From contig NC_081410.1 in the NCBI RefSeq assembly GCF_030272615.1, forward strand, positions 575,200,263-575,264,262: 64,000 bases of DNA. The letters are read 5' to 3'. Every line of letters starts with the position of its first letter. Position 1 is the stretch's first letter. This document shows positions 11,585-22,206 of the stretch, one piece after another. This DNA is from Cryptomeria japonica (taxonomy: Eukaryota; Streptophyta; Pinopsida; Cupressales; Cupressaceae). The notes beneath the pieces were generated by a model. The model did not search any database, was not told where the DNA came from, and worked only from the letters and a program-made list of their open reading frames with translations. The position numbers were made by a program, and so were the translations under genes.

Positions 11585-12590
11585 GTGGCAGATTACAAAT
11601 ACCTCGGAATTGACTTCAACAAAAATCTAAGTTGGGAAGGTTGTAGAAAGAAGAGAACTTTGGGAGTCTGGAAAGCATTTTATGCTTTACAAAATAGGTA
11701 CAAAGAGGCTGAGCTATGGGATTGGAAGACTACCCACTCTTTTGGGGCTTTTGGTGCTTCCGGTTGTGCTCTATGGTTGTGAATTGTGGGCCAGCAGTAC
11801 CTCTGATTTACAGTGGAAGCAAAATGAGAAAATTCAAAAATGTTTGACTACAAACAATTTCAAAATTAAAAGTTCAGTCCCTTATGATATCATGTTGAGT
11901 CAAGTGGGGGCTGCGCTTATTGAAGCAATTGCTATGGTGAGACTCATAAGATGTTTAAAAAGAATTGAGCAAATGGAAGAGGGCAGATGCCTAAGGTTGT
12001 CATCAATGACACATTGTGCAAAAGAAAGAAGACTTGGATGCGACAAAATAGCAAATGGTTTAGTAAATGGGATATTTATTTGAACACGTGCCCCACGAAT
12101 AGTAAAGAGATAAAGAATTTTGTTATGGATAAGTTCCACAAGTGTACTTCAAAAAGGGCTAGGGAGAAAGAAAAAGTATTATATTGAAGAGTTTAATCCC
12201 ACCTGTAAACATCATTAAAAAGCGTACATAGGGGCCAATAGCCCTTCGAGAGCCAAAAAATGTATTGCTCAATTAAGAACGAACTCTCATCAACTCTGTT
12301 GTGAAATCGAGCGTTGGAAAGGACCAAAAGAAGCTCGGGAAGAAAGAGTGTGTGCTTTTTACACTTTTGGAAAAGTGGAAACAAGAAAACACTTCATCTT
12401 AGAGTGTGATGCCTTCAAGGACAGCAGGGATAGTTATGTAAATACCTTGGCAGGGAAATATTGGGATAATTTATTCAACAAGAAGACTGTGGAGAAGTTG
12501 GGGGAGCTCATCATCATGTTGCATCGGAAAAAGACTGAAATGCAGAAGTCAATTTGTGAGGCGATCTGTCCCATAGGCTATTTTTAGTCT
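11585..12590 (+). pseudogene. LINE remnant: end of reverse transcriptase and C-terminal zinc-finger region
   Basis: Frames at 11,585-11,782, 11,682-12,083, 11,987-12,187 and 12,348-12,587 chain by frameshifts. YKYLGIDFNKNLSWEG is the motif after the polymerase palm of plant non-LTR retrotransposons. It is followed by LPVVLYGCELWASSTSDLQW, a helical connector, and a C-terminal CAFYTFGKVETRKHFILEC segment whose C...H...C spacing suggests a zinc finger. Endonuclease and palm are missing, as expected for a 5'-truncated LINE, although this copy sits directly behind a copia gag. No clear poly-A tail is visible. Confidence 0.6.
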
Positions 12591-13268
12591 CATGGACGTT
12601 AAAATAATTTCTTCTTCTTCTTTAAAGAACAGATGTGGTAAATTTACTGAACATATTTACTTTACAAAAACAGGAGTACACATAGTAGTGAAGAAACACA
12701 AAAAGCGAAGCAATTTTCAAAGCATTCTCCACATTCCTCCAAACATAAACATCGACCTAAGCACCCAGAACGAACCCAGGTGCGAACCCGAGCGTACCTG
12801 GATGCGTGGGCAGCTGAAAAAACGACCCCACCAACAATAAAAAACAAATTTCTATGATTTTAAAAACCATTGAAACCCTAATTTTGCCCATATGAGACAT
12901 TTTTCACCTTCTATTTGCTCATTAACTGATCTCACTTGCATTTTTCACCATTTTTTCTTCCAAGCTTGTTTTGAAGGTGGTTGCATTTTTCTTCGAAGGT
13001 GAAGGCTATAGAGGTGTGAGACATGCATCAAAGGCTTAGGAATCGTTGGAGATGGCAGATTTAGCCATCGAAAATGAGTGAATCCTCATTTTTTTAAAGT
13101 TTTCAAGAATTTTTTCAAGTTCTTATTTTTATTTTTATAAGATGTTTTGAATATATTTTTACACTTTGTATGCATAATAGTGGGTTATTATAATGCCAGA
13201 TTTTTTTCAATTTTTTTCAATAATGTCGAGTTTTCCATTATTTATTTTAGGTTCATTATTCATACATA
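12591..13268. other. Non-coding sequence, probably left flank of the hAT element
   Basis: No gene. A segment rich in GAACCC/GGGTTCG near 12,765-12,805 resembles GGGTTCG-rich sequence at 15,700-15,985 beyond the transposase and may hold the left end, but I could not define inverted ends or an 8-bp duplication. Confidence 0.35.
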
Positions 13269-15694
13269 ATGGCTTAGGCTAGAAGTGCAAGTGCAAACTC
13301 TAGTTCAGTTGCCCAGACCCAAACTCAACAAAACCCTTTTAAAATTGATGTTGATTCACCACTTTGGCATTATACAGCAATGATCAAGCAAATGTCTAGT
13401 GGTGGGAGTTTTCTTTGGCAGCAGAGCCACTGTAACATAGAGTATACCAGCTCATACTATCGAGTGAAAGGTCACCTTTTTTTCATCTGTGGACATGGAA
13501 TGAAATTTGTAAGGGGTCAAATGGCAAAGGGCTGCCGAAAGCTCTAGTTATGGAATATATTAGAGAACAAGAGGAAGCCGACAGGAGAAGCAACAAAGCA
13601 AAGGCTGATCATCCTCTTGCCAAGGCAAGCTTAAAAGGGCCTTCTAGTAGTAGTGGCTCCACAAGACCGGCTGACCCACATCCTCTCATGCCAATGCCAC
13701 CACCTTCTGAACCAGAGAATGTTGTGGTTACACGAAAGAGAGGCCCATTGGATACTACCCTCAAAAATGAAATCGGAGAGATTGCAAATCAGAGCATTGC
13801 TCATTGCATTTATGGCAATGGGCTTCCTTTCAACATTGTCACCTTATTTTTGAGACATGGTGCATACCCTTTGCAATACACCTTTTGATTATGTTTGTCT
13901 CGAGTATGAAAGGGTGCAAACCCGGAACCACCTTATTGGTAAAGGAGAAAACCTCCATAGAGACACAATTGAAAGTCATCAAAGATTCATGGCCAGAAAC
14001 TGGTGTGTCCATCGTTTTTGATGGATAGAAAGATTGTAAAAATAGGCCATTGATCAATGTTATAGTAGTGTGCCCTAAAGGGGTGATGTTTTTGAAAGCG
14101 GCGGATTGTGAGGGGCAAGTGAAAGATGCAAGTTTTATTGCCAATATCCTCATAGAATCCATTGACATGGTGGGCCTCAAAATGTTGTCCAAGTCATAAC
14201 GAACAATGCTAAAAATTTTAGGGCAGTTGGGTCTATCGTGGAGGCTACATATAGCCACATTTTTTGGACACCATGTGCAGACCACTCACTCAATTTAATC
14301 ATGCAAAAGATTGGCACACAAAAAAATTTGGTCAAACAAGTTTACACAAAGGGCGAAGAGATTCAAATGTTTGTGACTAATCATCACGTCACAAGCCATA
14401 TTCAAGATCTTCTCCAACTGGGGTTGTTGAAGATAATTTAAATTTAATTTTTTAGTTTTTATTTTTTATAGTTAATATATAACATGTATTTTTTATGCCA
14501 TGTTAGGCTACCGAAACCCAATTTGCATCTCACACACTCGTCTTAAGACAACTTGTGAAGGTGCAAGAGGCCTTGAGTGCTATGGTCATCAACACCTTGT
14601 TTTGTGTATGGAAGTAGTCAAACAAAAAAAAGAGCCCAAAAAGTAAGAGCATTGATCCTTGATGATAAATGGTGGGATCGTGTGAAATGTGTTTTGAGTT
14701 TCACTGGGCCCAACATGAGCATGATTAGGTATGTCGATATTGATCGCCCATGTTTGGGTGAAATTTATGATGGCATGGATAGCATGGTGGAGAAAATAAG
14801 AGAAATAATAGAGAAAAAGGAAACTGACACAACGTAAACATTTTTCATAGTTGTGCAGCAAATTGTTGTTGATCGTTGAAACAAGATGACCACCCCCTTA
14901 CATCTCTTAGCATTTGCTTTGAAACTAAAGTTTTATAGCATAGAGATGCTTGAATTGCCAAGGAGGGTGCCACCATATAGAGATGCAGAGGTTGCTACTA
15001 GATATAGGGCTGCATTTAAAATGATATATTCAGGTGAGGAGACTAGAAATATTGTCTTGAGGGAGTTTGGCTAATTCATATCTACAAAATTTCATGATGT
15101 TGTAGCTCTTCAAGCCAGATATGGGATGGATGCTAATGAGTGGTGGTGTGTACATGGTCAAGGCTCCACTTTCTTGCAACCTCTTGGAATTAAAATTCTC
15201 TCCCAAGTATGTATCTTTTTAATTTTTTATTTTTATCGTTTTTCAATTCCATTTGACGCTATCATATTAAAATATTTTTATTTTATAATTTATAAATTCA
15301 AAATTATGTTTTAACAGATTGCAAGTTCTTCTTCAGCTGAGCGGAATTGGAGTACATAATCCTTCATCCACTCAGTCAAGCGTAATCGTTTGGGTGCAAA
15401 AAAAGTAGAGAATTTGGTCTACATACACTCCAACTTTCGTCTATTCTCACATAAGAAAGCTGAATATAATGCAGGTGCGACAAGAAGAGGGGATCTAGCC
15501 CCTAAGTGTGCTGATTTAGCACAACTTGCCCAAGTCTCTATAGATGAGGCAATTGTGGAACTTGACAAAGAAGTAGCTAGCAGAAGTGGCAATCCAATGG
15601 ATTGTGGTTCAAATGATGTTGAATTTGCACCAAATGATGATCTTGGGCTTGGGCTTGATCTTTCAGATGAAGACTCAGTTACCGGGTTCTCCAA
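13269..15694 (+). pseudogene. Degenerate hAT-family transposase with introns
   Basis: Pieces in order: a BED-like N-terminus from the ATG at 13,269 (PLWHYTAMIKQMSSGGSFLW...RVKGHL), broken by an early stop; SWPETGVSIVFDG, then LINVIVVCPKGVMFLKAADC and a TPCADHSLNLIMQKI stretch of the catalytic DUF659-like region; WWCVHGQGSTFLQPLGIKIL; and the C-terminal dimerisation motif SSSSAERNWSTYSFIHSVKR (about 15,325-15,390), the hallmark of hAT transposases. Two AT-rich gaps (about 14,440-14,505 and 15,208-15,317) have GT...AG edges and fit introns. Stops at 13,272 and 14,026 and several frameshifts make it non-functional. hAT enzymes move DNA by cut and paste. Confidence 0.75.
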
Positions 15695-16233
15695 TTTTGG
15701 TCCCTGTACCCAAACTGGGTTCGCCCCGGGTTTGGGTTTGCCCTAGGCATTCCAACTGCCCTTTGTTGTTTTTCTTTTGCCATTTGTCATTGTTCCATCT
15801 TCCAATTCAATTCCGAACTATCAATTGACATTTGGCATTGATCAATGATGAAGTATCATACTATAAAATGTATTTGGTTTTATAATTTTGTATATTTCTT
15901 TAAATTTTTGTATATATGTGTTTCTGTGTGTACAGCCAAACCCAAACCCACGAACCGGGTTCGCGTGCCCGAACCCAAACCAATAACTTAGGATGAAGAT
16001 GAATATTCAATCCCATATGGCTTGTAATTTGAATTTTCATTGTGTCATGACATTTTGAGACTTGAAAGTTGAATATTATCATTTTTGCAAATTATGAATA
16101 TGATATTACATTTACGATATTATGAATATTTATTGGCAATTATAGATTTATGTATGGGAAAGTTACAATGTATGGATTGTATCATTGTAATGATGGGAGT
16201 GACAGTTTATATTTTATAATTTTGATGTTTGAA
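15695..16233. other. hAT right flank, GGGTTCG-rich then AT-rich
   Basis: No gene. GGGTTCGCCCCGGGTTTGGG (near 15,717) and GAACCGGGTTCGCGTGCCCG (near 15,952) suggest terminal or subterminal repeats of the hAT element. ACCCAAACCAATAACTTAG near 15,975 recurs in variant form in the duplicated unit at 16,279-16,585. Confidence 0.35.
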
Positions 16234-16234
16234 C

Positions 16235-16275
<41 letters not shown>

Positions 16276-16276
16276 C
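16234..16276. repeat. Compound microsatellite (TA)n(GA)n
   Basis: A run of AT dinucleotides passes directly into GA dinucleotides, ending at about 16,276. A second A-rich/TA run lies at 16,412-16,441. Confidence 0.95.
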
Positions 16277-16278
16277 GC

Positions 16279-16413
16279 AGCTGTACCCTTACCCAAGGAA
16301 AAAAAAATTGTTGTACCTGCAAATCTGTATCCATACCCAAATCGGTAACTTAGTTCTTTTGCTGAATAAAGCATTAAACCTACAATAGGATTTCAAATAA
16401 AGGACTACTATCA

Positions 16414-16444
<31 letters not shown>

Positions 16445-16585
16445 TGGATGCACCTGTACCAATACCCAAGGAAAAAAAAATTGTCGTACCCACAAATCCA
16501 TACCCATACCCAAATCGATAACTTAGTTCTTTTGCTGAATAAAGCATTAAACCTACAATAGGATTTCAAATAAATGACTACTATC
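16279..16585. repeat. Tandem duplication, two units offset by about 173 bp
   Basis: Both units contain TACCCAAGGAAAAAAAAATTG, the ACCCAAATCGRTAACTTAG motif and GCTGAATAAAGCATTAAACC with few differences (units about 16,279-16,410 and 16,451-16,585). They are separated by the second TA-rich microsatellite, suggesting replication slippage or a small non-autonomous element pair. Confidence 0.8.
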
Positions 16586-17312
16586 AAATGAAGTTATCAC
16601 TTTAAGATAACATGGCCTGCATAGAGTTTGTGAAACTACAAAATAGTAAGAATTTGTGAAGATTTCCAGATAAAGCAAATAGAAATTTTAACATCAATGT
16701 TTCAGATCACACGCTATGATCCATTATCAGGATGAAAGAGACAAAATATCAATTTATGAAATGCATCAAACAAAATTGAAATTTAAAAGAACATTATCTA
16801 CCAATAGGAATGAAGAAAAACATTTTCAAATACCAACAACCATACAGTACAGCGAAACACCAGGGCTGAAAGGGAAAAAAAAGAAAAAAAATCATATCAG
16901 TGGCCAAGAAGAACAAAAATAGTTAACGGGAATGGAATTACATCATAAAACAACACACCAAGCAAGTGGATAATGCATTTGTAATCTAAAATTAAAGCAA
17001 GTACATTAGAAAGAAAAACAAAATACAGCTAGAAACCAAGACCAATCTAAAAATGCACTTGCTAAAGAATTTTTTTGCTCTGCAAGATTTGCTGAGGTTT
17101 ACTTGCTGAGTTTCTAGGAAGTCCATTTAACTCATGGTTCCAACAAAATATCAAATTTTACGGGGAAAAATGTGGGTTAGACACTACAAAAGCTCTATTT
17201 TTTGGCTTTATAAACATTTTTTTTGCCTTTAAAAAATTACGAAAAATGGTGTGTATAATAAAAGTTTGTATGGATTTTAAGGTCTTCATTTGGGCTTGGT
17301 GTCAGGGGCTCC
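16586..17312. other. No gene recognised
   Basis: AT-rich intron sequence. The frame at 16,716-16,922 is Lys/Thr-rich and shows no domain. Confidence 0.5.
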
Positions 17313-17454
17313 TGTAATGTCATGTCCCCAACCTGACACTAAAGGAACAACAATCCTGTAACATGAAATAGTCTTACAAACATAAGACTTCACAATTTCA
17401 TTAACTGTAAATCTTGCCACAGTCGCCTTCCTTCAGTAAGTCAGGGACATTACA
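17313..17454. repeat. Short segment with TGTAATGTC...GGGACATTACA ends
   Basis: The left edge TGTAATGTCATGTCCCC and right edge GGGACATTACA are inverted copies. Both resemble the ends of the LTRs at 27,727 and 28,566. At 142 bp it is too short for an intact LTR and no target duplication is visible. It may be a deleted LTR or a small non-autonomous derivative. Confidence 0.45.
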
Positions 17455-18250
17455 GCCGGCCATGTTCTAATTGCCATGTGTCAAAGAGTCGACATCTAAT
17501 AATGCAGCAATTTTTATTATAGAGTACCATTACAAGAGTGACATACAATTAAGAGCAGCAATGATATTTGATGAAACATTAATAAACAGTGATTTAGATT
17601 AGCAGCAAATGATAGTAATATCATAGACAGCGACAATTATCTTTTGAAGGATGGCGAGTTTAGATAATAACAAATGGTGACTTTATAAGGTAGCGCTTTG
17701 TTTATTAAAGACAAGTAGCGATTACAAAGAGATGTTAGGACAGCAATTCATATAATACAAAGTGATTAATTTGTTAAAAGATTAATATAAGTAAACAGCA
17801 AAGAGAAGAGACACGTTCTTATGAAACATGACATCCATTGCAAACAGGGATGACTTTACGCCTTGTCTTAGAAGCTATAAGATCGATCTGCATGGAAAGA
17901 GAGAGGATCATCCATGGCAAGCATTTACAATCATCGGCTAAGAATTAAGCACAGCAATCAGCAAACAAGGAACAATAAGCAAACTCAGAAATCGTGTAAA
18001 CAGCAGAAATATAATCAGGATCAGATTCTCACGAATCTAATTCAGACCTACTATAATCAGCATCTAATAATCTGAATAATTGCTCTTGTGGTATATATTT
18101 ATCTTTTGCATTAATTGTCAATATTTATTTCTTATATACATATATGATTGGATATAAATTGCATGTCTGATTAATAAATCTGTTTGTAAACCCCCATCAC
18201 GTATAGAAGGAAGGAGGTGCAAGGAAGGGGGAAATTATGAGGATCTCCAT
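17455..18250. other. No gene recognised
   Basis: AT-rich sequence without recognised domains or clear repeat structure. Confidence 0.4.
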
Positions 18251-18330
18251 CTAGTTAGGCTACCCCAAGTGGATGTCCATGTTGCCTGCCACCAGGGCCA
18301 AGAGGGCCAAAGCTCCACTCTTGGGCTTAG
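18251..18330. repeat. 80-bp duplicated segment, left copy
   Basis: Contains GTGGATGTCCATGTTGCCTG and GGGCCAAGAGGGCCAAAG. It recurs at 19,137-19,216 with about ten differences. The pair brackets the solo LTR at 18,342-19,027. Confidence 0.8.
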
Positions 18331-18341
18331 ATAGTCATAGG

Positions 18342-19027
18342 TGTTAATGCATAATAGCTTCTGCAAGATAAGACATCTGTAACCATTGCAATTGATCTCC
18401 TTAATTCTGTTATTGTTTATTCTTCTTTACTATGCTTTCCGATTTGAATATGATAATCGGGTTTTAACAGATGATTGTCAAATTATAAATATTGTCACTG
18501 TTATTAGCAATTGTTAACACTGTGCATATATGATAAGCATTGATCTATATGCTATCGGGCTAATAAACCCGATAGCATATTAATGGCGATTCATTTTATG
18601 AATCGACATTAATATGTTATCAGGGTATTAACCCGATAACATATAATGTTATGTTATAAAACCCGCAATGTAATGGTATCGGGTAAACATACATTAAACC
18701 CCGCTTTATTATCAAACACCGATTCATTATCGGGCTGCATAAAAAATGATAATTGCTAAATGCCAAATAATAACCGATATCGGGCATGAACAGGCACCAA
18801 TCAATAGGTGCCTTGATCGGCCGGTCAAGACATCTATTGATCGATTGCCTAAACATATGAAGGCCGATAAGAATCATTTGGAGAAGACATAGAAAACGAT
18901 AAATGATCTCTCTCCTTCAGCCTGCATCATAAATCAGAATTATTAGACATTGAATTTAGAAATAATAATCACATAGCATTATTAGTAATATAACTTGTTC
19001 TTCAATTGAAATTGAATAAACTTTACA
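18342..19027 (+). mobile_element. Solo LTR, family P copy 2
   Basis: Starts TGTTAATGCATAATAGCTTC, ends CTTTACA, and is flanked by a perfect 5-bp duplication ATAGG (18,337-18,341 and 19,028-19,032). At 686 bp it holds the family's CCGAT/ATCGG palindromes, including arms ATATGCTATCGGG and CCCGATAGCATAT (18,547-18,580), and a diverged foldback 2 (18,792-18,846). Foldback 1 and the clear TATA run of the other copies are absent. No coding sequence. Confidence 0.78.
18547..18580. repeat. 13-bp-arm palindrome with ATCGGG/CCCGAT core
   Basis: ATATGCTATCGGG, an 8-base loop, then CCCGATAGCATAT: perfectly complementary arms. A related but imperfect palindrome (ATATGTTATC...GATAACATAT) follows at about 18,611-18,644. 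Confidence 0.85.
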
Positions 19028-19136
19028 ATAGGACAATCTAAGAACCTCCATTACAATCTGCTCTCCAACTCTATAATGATGGCTATTAATCTTAGGAGAT
19101 GAAGCATGGATAGGGAAAGCAGGTACAAGCACCCCA

Positions 19137-19216
19137 CTAGGTAGGATACCCTGAGTGGATGTCCATGTTGCCTGCCATTGGGGCCAAGAGGGCCAAAGTT
19201 CTGCTCTTGGGCTTAG
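19137..19216. repeat. 80-bp duplicated segment, right copy
   Basis: Matches 18,251-18,330 in the same orientation at an offset of 886 bp. Weaker similarity extends about 40 bp upstream of both copies. Confidence 0.8.
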
Positions 19217-19736
19217 TGTGGGATGGCTTCAGGTGGACCTATCATGCTTCTTCTCCCACACCCTAATGTGTTTGAAATGATGTTATAGATATTATATGAA
19301 TATCATGTGTTATGGACTAACCCTAATAATGGATATATATTATATATGTGTATATGTTGCTTATGTTATGATTATAGGATTCAAACCTAGGATCATATTA
19401 TTAAACAGATATTTACTTGGTAAGATTGAACCCTAGCCCTAATTTGTTGCATTTATGATTCTAGGGCAAATTAAGAAGGGTCCCCAAATTTTTAAAAAGT
19501 GGCATAATTAAATTAGTTGATTAATTTGTCCAAAAATTTATACTATTTCAAAAATGGATGACTTTGATTGATTAATTTATTTAAAAAATAAAGTGAAAAC
19601 AATAAAATATTAAAAGTCACTTTACTAAATAAAGTTCTCCAATTGTCACAAATATTTAATGAGGCCTTGCAAAAATTAAATGTGGCCCAATCTTCTAGAT
19701 AGAGGTTGGAGTTCTCCATAAGGGGGCTTGTTGGGC
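19217..19736. other. No gene recognised
   Basis: AT-rich sequence between the duplicated segment and the gypsy LTR; no domain or repeat recognised. Confidence 0.4.
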
Positions 19737-20526
19737 TGTAGTAAGCATGTTTTTATATTTGTATGTTGATTTATGAGAAGCTGAGGATGGAAACCTTCAA
19801 TAGATCAACAAAGGTTGGACGAAAACCTGATTCTTTCGAAAGGTGGATTCGCAACGGAGTTCAAAATTGGGCCAAATTTGTGAAGTCTCCATTGGAGATA
19901 AATTTGCAGGGGTTGAGTGTTTGATTCAAAAATAAAGGTACTACAATTTTCATAATATAGTTATTTTGATCGGAAAATTAATTATATTATTGCTGAAGAA
20001 TAAAGTTTAATGCTGGGTCAATTAATTATTGGTTTGAAGGCCTACTTAGGGGTGAAAGTCAGAGTAGAAGGTACAGATTTGAATTAACTACTACATGGCA
20101 TCTTCATATTTCCGATCATTCTTGAAGATAGCAACAGAAAGCACAAATAAATCAAACCTGCCATTGTTTGTCTTGGGAGTTTAAAACCATATTTGAGGGT
20201 GGCTACAGTTTGAACAAGTTTGAGCTATTTTGGTATTTAAATCTGCATACTTATTTCATCTTTATCTAAAAAAGAAAAAAGAAAAATCACTGTAATGCAT
20301 TTCTGAAAATTTTGCACAGGAATAAAGGGATTCTCTGTACTTTTCCTAAGTTGAGTAATACTCAAAAATTTGTTTCTTTTAGCAAAAAAAATCAAATCAG
20401 TAATCTGATCATATTTCTAAGTTTATTGTGTAGTTTCTTATATGCAAATAAAGTTTCAGATTTTTTTGTACCCTAGTTTTGGAAATATTGTTGTTTTTCT
20501 ATTATCCCTATTTGGAGATACTACAG

Positions 20527-20538
20527 TGGTATCAGAGC
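20527..20538 (+). other. Primer-binding site (tRNA-Met)
   Basis: TGGTATCAGAGC lies one base after the LTR terminus, the standard plant LTR-element arrangement. Confidence 0.8.
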
Positions 20539-20553
20539 TGCAAGTCTTGGCAA

Positions 20554-21956
20554 CCTGTTTGGGGTGATTGTATGCATGATAAGGGTAGTCATAACCTAGA
20601 GAAACAAAAAGGAATAACGGCTGGCAGAAATCAACCACCATCCACAAATGAAGAGGAGGCTAAACAAATGTTCACAAAAATATTAAGACAGCTACAAAAT
20701 ACCAACCTTTATTTGAGTCAGATGGCTCATAACACAACAAATGGAAGAAATATGGTGCATACAGAGACAGAGGAAAGAAGAAAAGTTGCGGAAAACAATA
20801 AGCGTCCTATCAGCAAACCTACAGATTCATCACAATCCAGACCTTTCATGCCTATCTTTATAAAAGAGGATGGACCCACACAAGAGGAACCCATGGAGGG
20901 CAATGAGGATGCTAAGATTTTGGCTAAGTACCAAGCTTTAGGGGAAGATTTTCATTCAGCTATCTCTTTAATAGACTACTTGGAGGTCATCAAACACACA
21001 AAGCCAAAGCGAAAACAATGGAATCAAGGGAAGAAGAATTACGGGTTGCAGAAAAGGTTGGGACGTCTATCCCCCTTGTTTTGATGGATCATCCAAGGGT
21101 ACAACTAGAGATTGGATTTAGAAATTGGATACGTGCCTTGAATCAGATGAAGGAGATTGAGGCCATCAAATTTGCGACCCTTCACCTTGAAGGAGCTGCC
21201 CATGAGTAATGGTATCATGGTTTAGTGACACAAGGTCATGATTCGATTGTTTCTTATGATCGATTTTGCACTTCATTGACAGAGCAATTTGAGCACAAGG
21301 ATTCAGAAGCACATTCCAGAGAGTTGGCTCAGTTGAGACAGGTGGGGACACTTGATGCATACATTTCATAGTTTTGGTTGTTGTCAATAATGGTTTCTAA
21401 TGTGACCGAAAAGAAGTTGATTTCTTGGTTCATAGAGGGTTTGTCGGAACCTCTCAAGGGTTGGGTTAAAGCTTCTAATCCTCCTACTCTTGATGATGCC
21501 ATTAAGAGAGCATGCCACAAGGATTTTTCTACTCCTACGGGTAAGCACAATTACGAGAATACAAATTCCAAGCAAAAGAAGCTATCGCAAGAGAAGTCAA
21601 GGGTTCCATCCAAACCAAGTAAGGAAGATGATAAGAAGCTGAATTTTGAGAGCAAGAATGAGCTGCATAAGAAGTTGTGTTTTACTTGTTGAGAACCATG
21701 GGTGCCTAGTCATAGATGCCTTGAGAAAGGTAAAATGTATTATGTCAAACTTCAATCTAACAATGATGATAGAATTGATGATACTTCAGAGAGTGGCAAT
21801 GAAGAACAAGATAATATAGCCTTAGCACAACCTCCACACAAGGTTTTTAAGAAAATTTCAAATGTTCAAAATGAATCAAATGACTCTTCAACCTCTTTTT
21901 ATAACCCTATAGAACTTTCTAGAAATTATATTTTAAAATCACTTTTTAATAATTAA
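20554..21956 (+). pseudogene. Degenerate gypsy gag with zinc-knuckle remnant
   Basis: Frames at 20,479-21,084, 21,018-21,209, 21,378-21,692 and 21,702-21,956 make one gag with a frameshift near 21,030 and stops near 21,208 and 21,370. Visible parts are IGFRNWIRALNQMKEIEAIK and FATLHLEGAAHE (retrotransposon gag core), ISWFIEGLSEPLKGWVKA, a Lys-rich linker, and LCFTC...HRC, a broken CCHC knuckle. The paralogue at 43,613-43,807 reads WAQKLDTYFSLNPMFENEAI at the matching place, which confirms the family. Confidence 0.72.
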
Positions 21957-22206
21957 CCTTTTTAATCCATAAAAGTGACTTTATTTAATTATTTCCTTTT
22001 TCCAACACTTTAGTCACTTAAAATTTACCTTTTATAAATAATTAATATAATTTGTCTTTTAGTTTTGCTTTTTCACCAACTTATGTTTTAATTATTTAAA
22101 TTATTTTTCACACATCCAACCAAAGTTGTAGAAAATACAAAAATAGCCCGAAGGTGAATACTAACTGTGCCAACATAATCAAAAGCTCAATAGATATCCA
22201 GCCTAG
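21957..22206. other. No gene recognised
   Basis: AT-rich spacer between the plus-strand gypsy gag and the minus-strand gypsy remnant. Confidence 0.4.

Larger units (their letters stand above)
19737..21956 (+). mobile_element. Ty3/gypsy 5' fragment: LTR, primer-binding site, gag
   Basis: The probable LTR runs from TGTAGTAAGC (19,737) to TACTACA (20,525), with complementary 7-bp ends. One base later TGGTATCAGAGC (20,527-20,538) is the tRNA-Met primer-binding site. Gag follows. No protease or polymerase and no 3' LTR are attached. The minus-strand gag at 38,123-44,400, whose LTR meets its primer site through TTATTACAG, is the same family. Confidence 0.65.
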
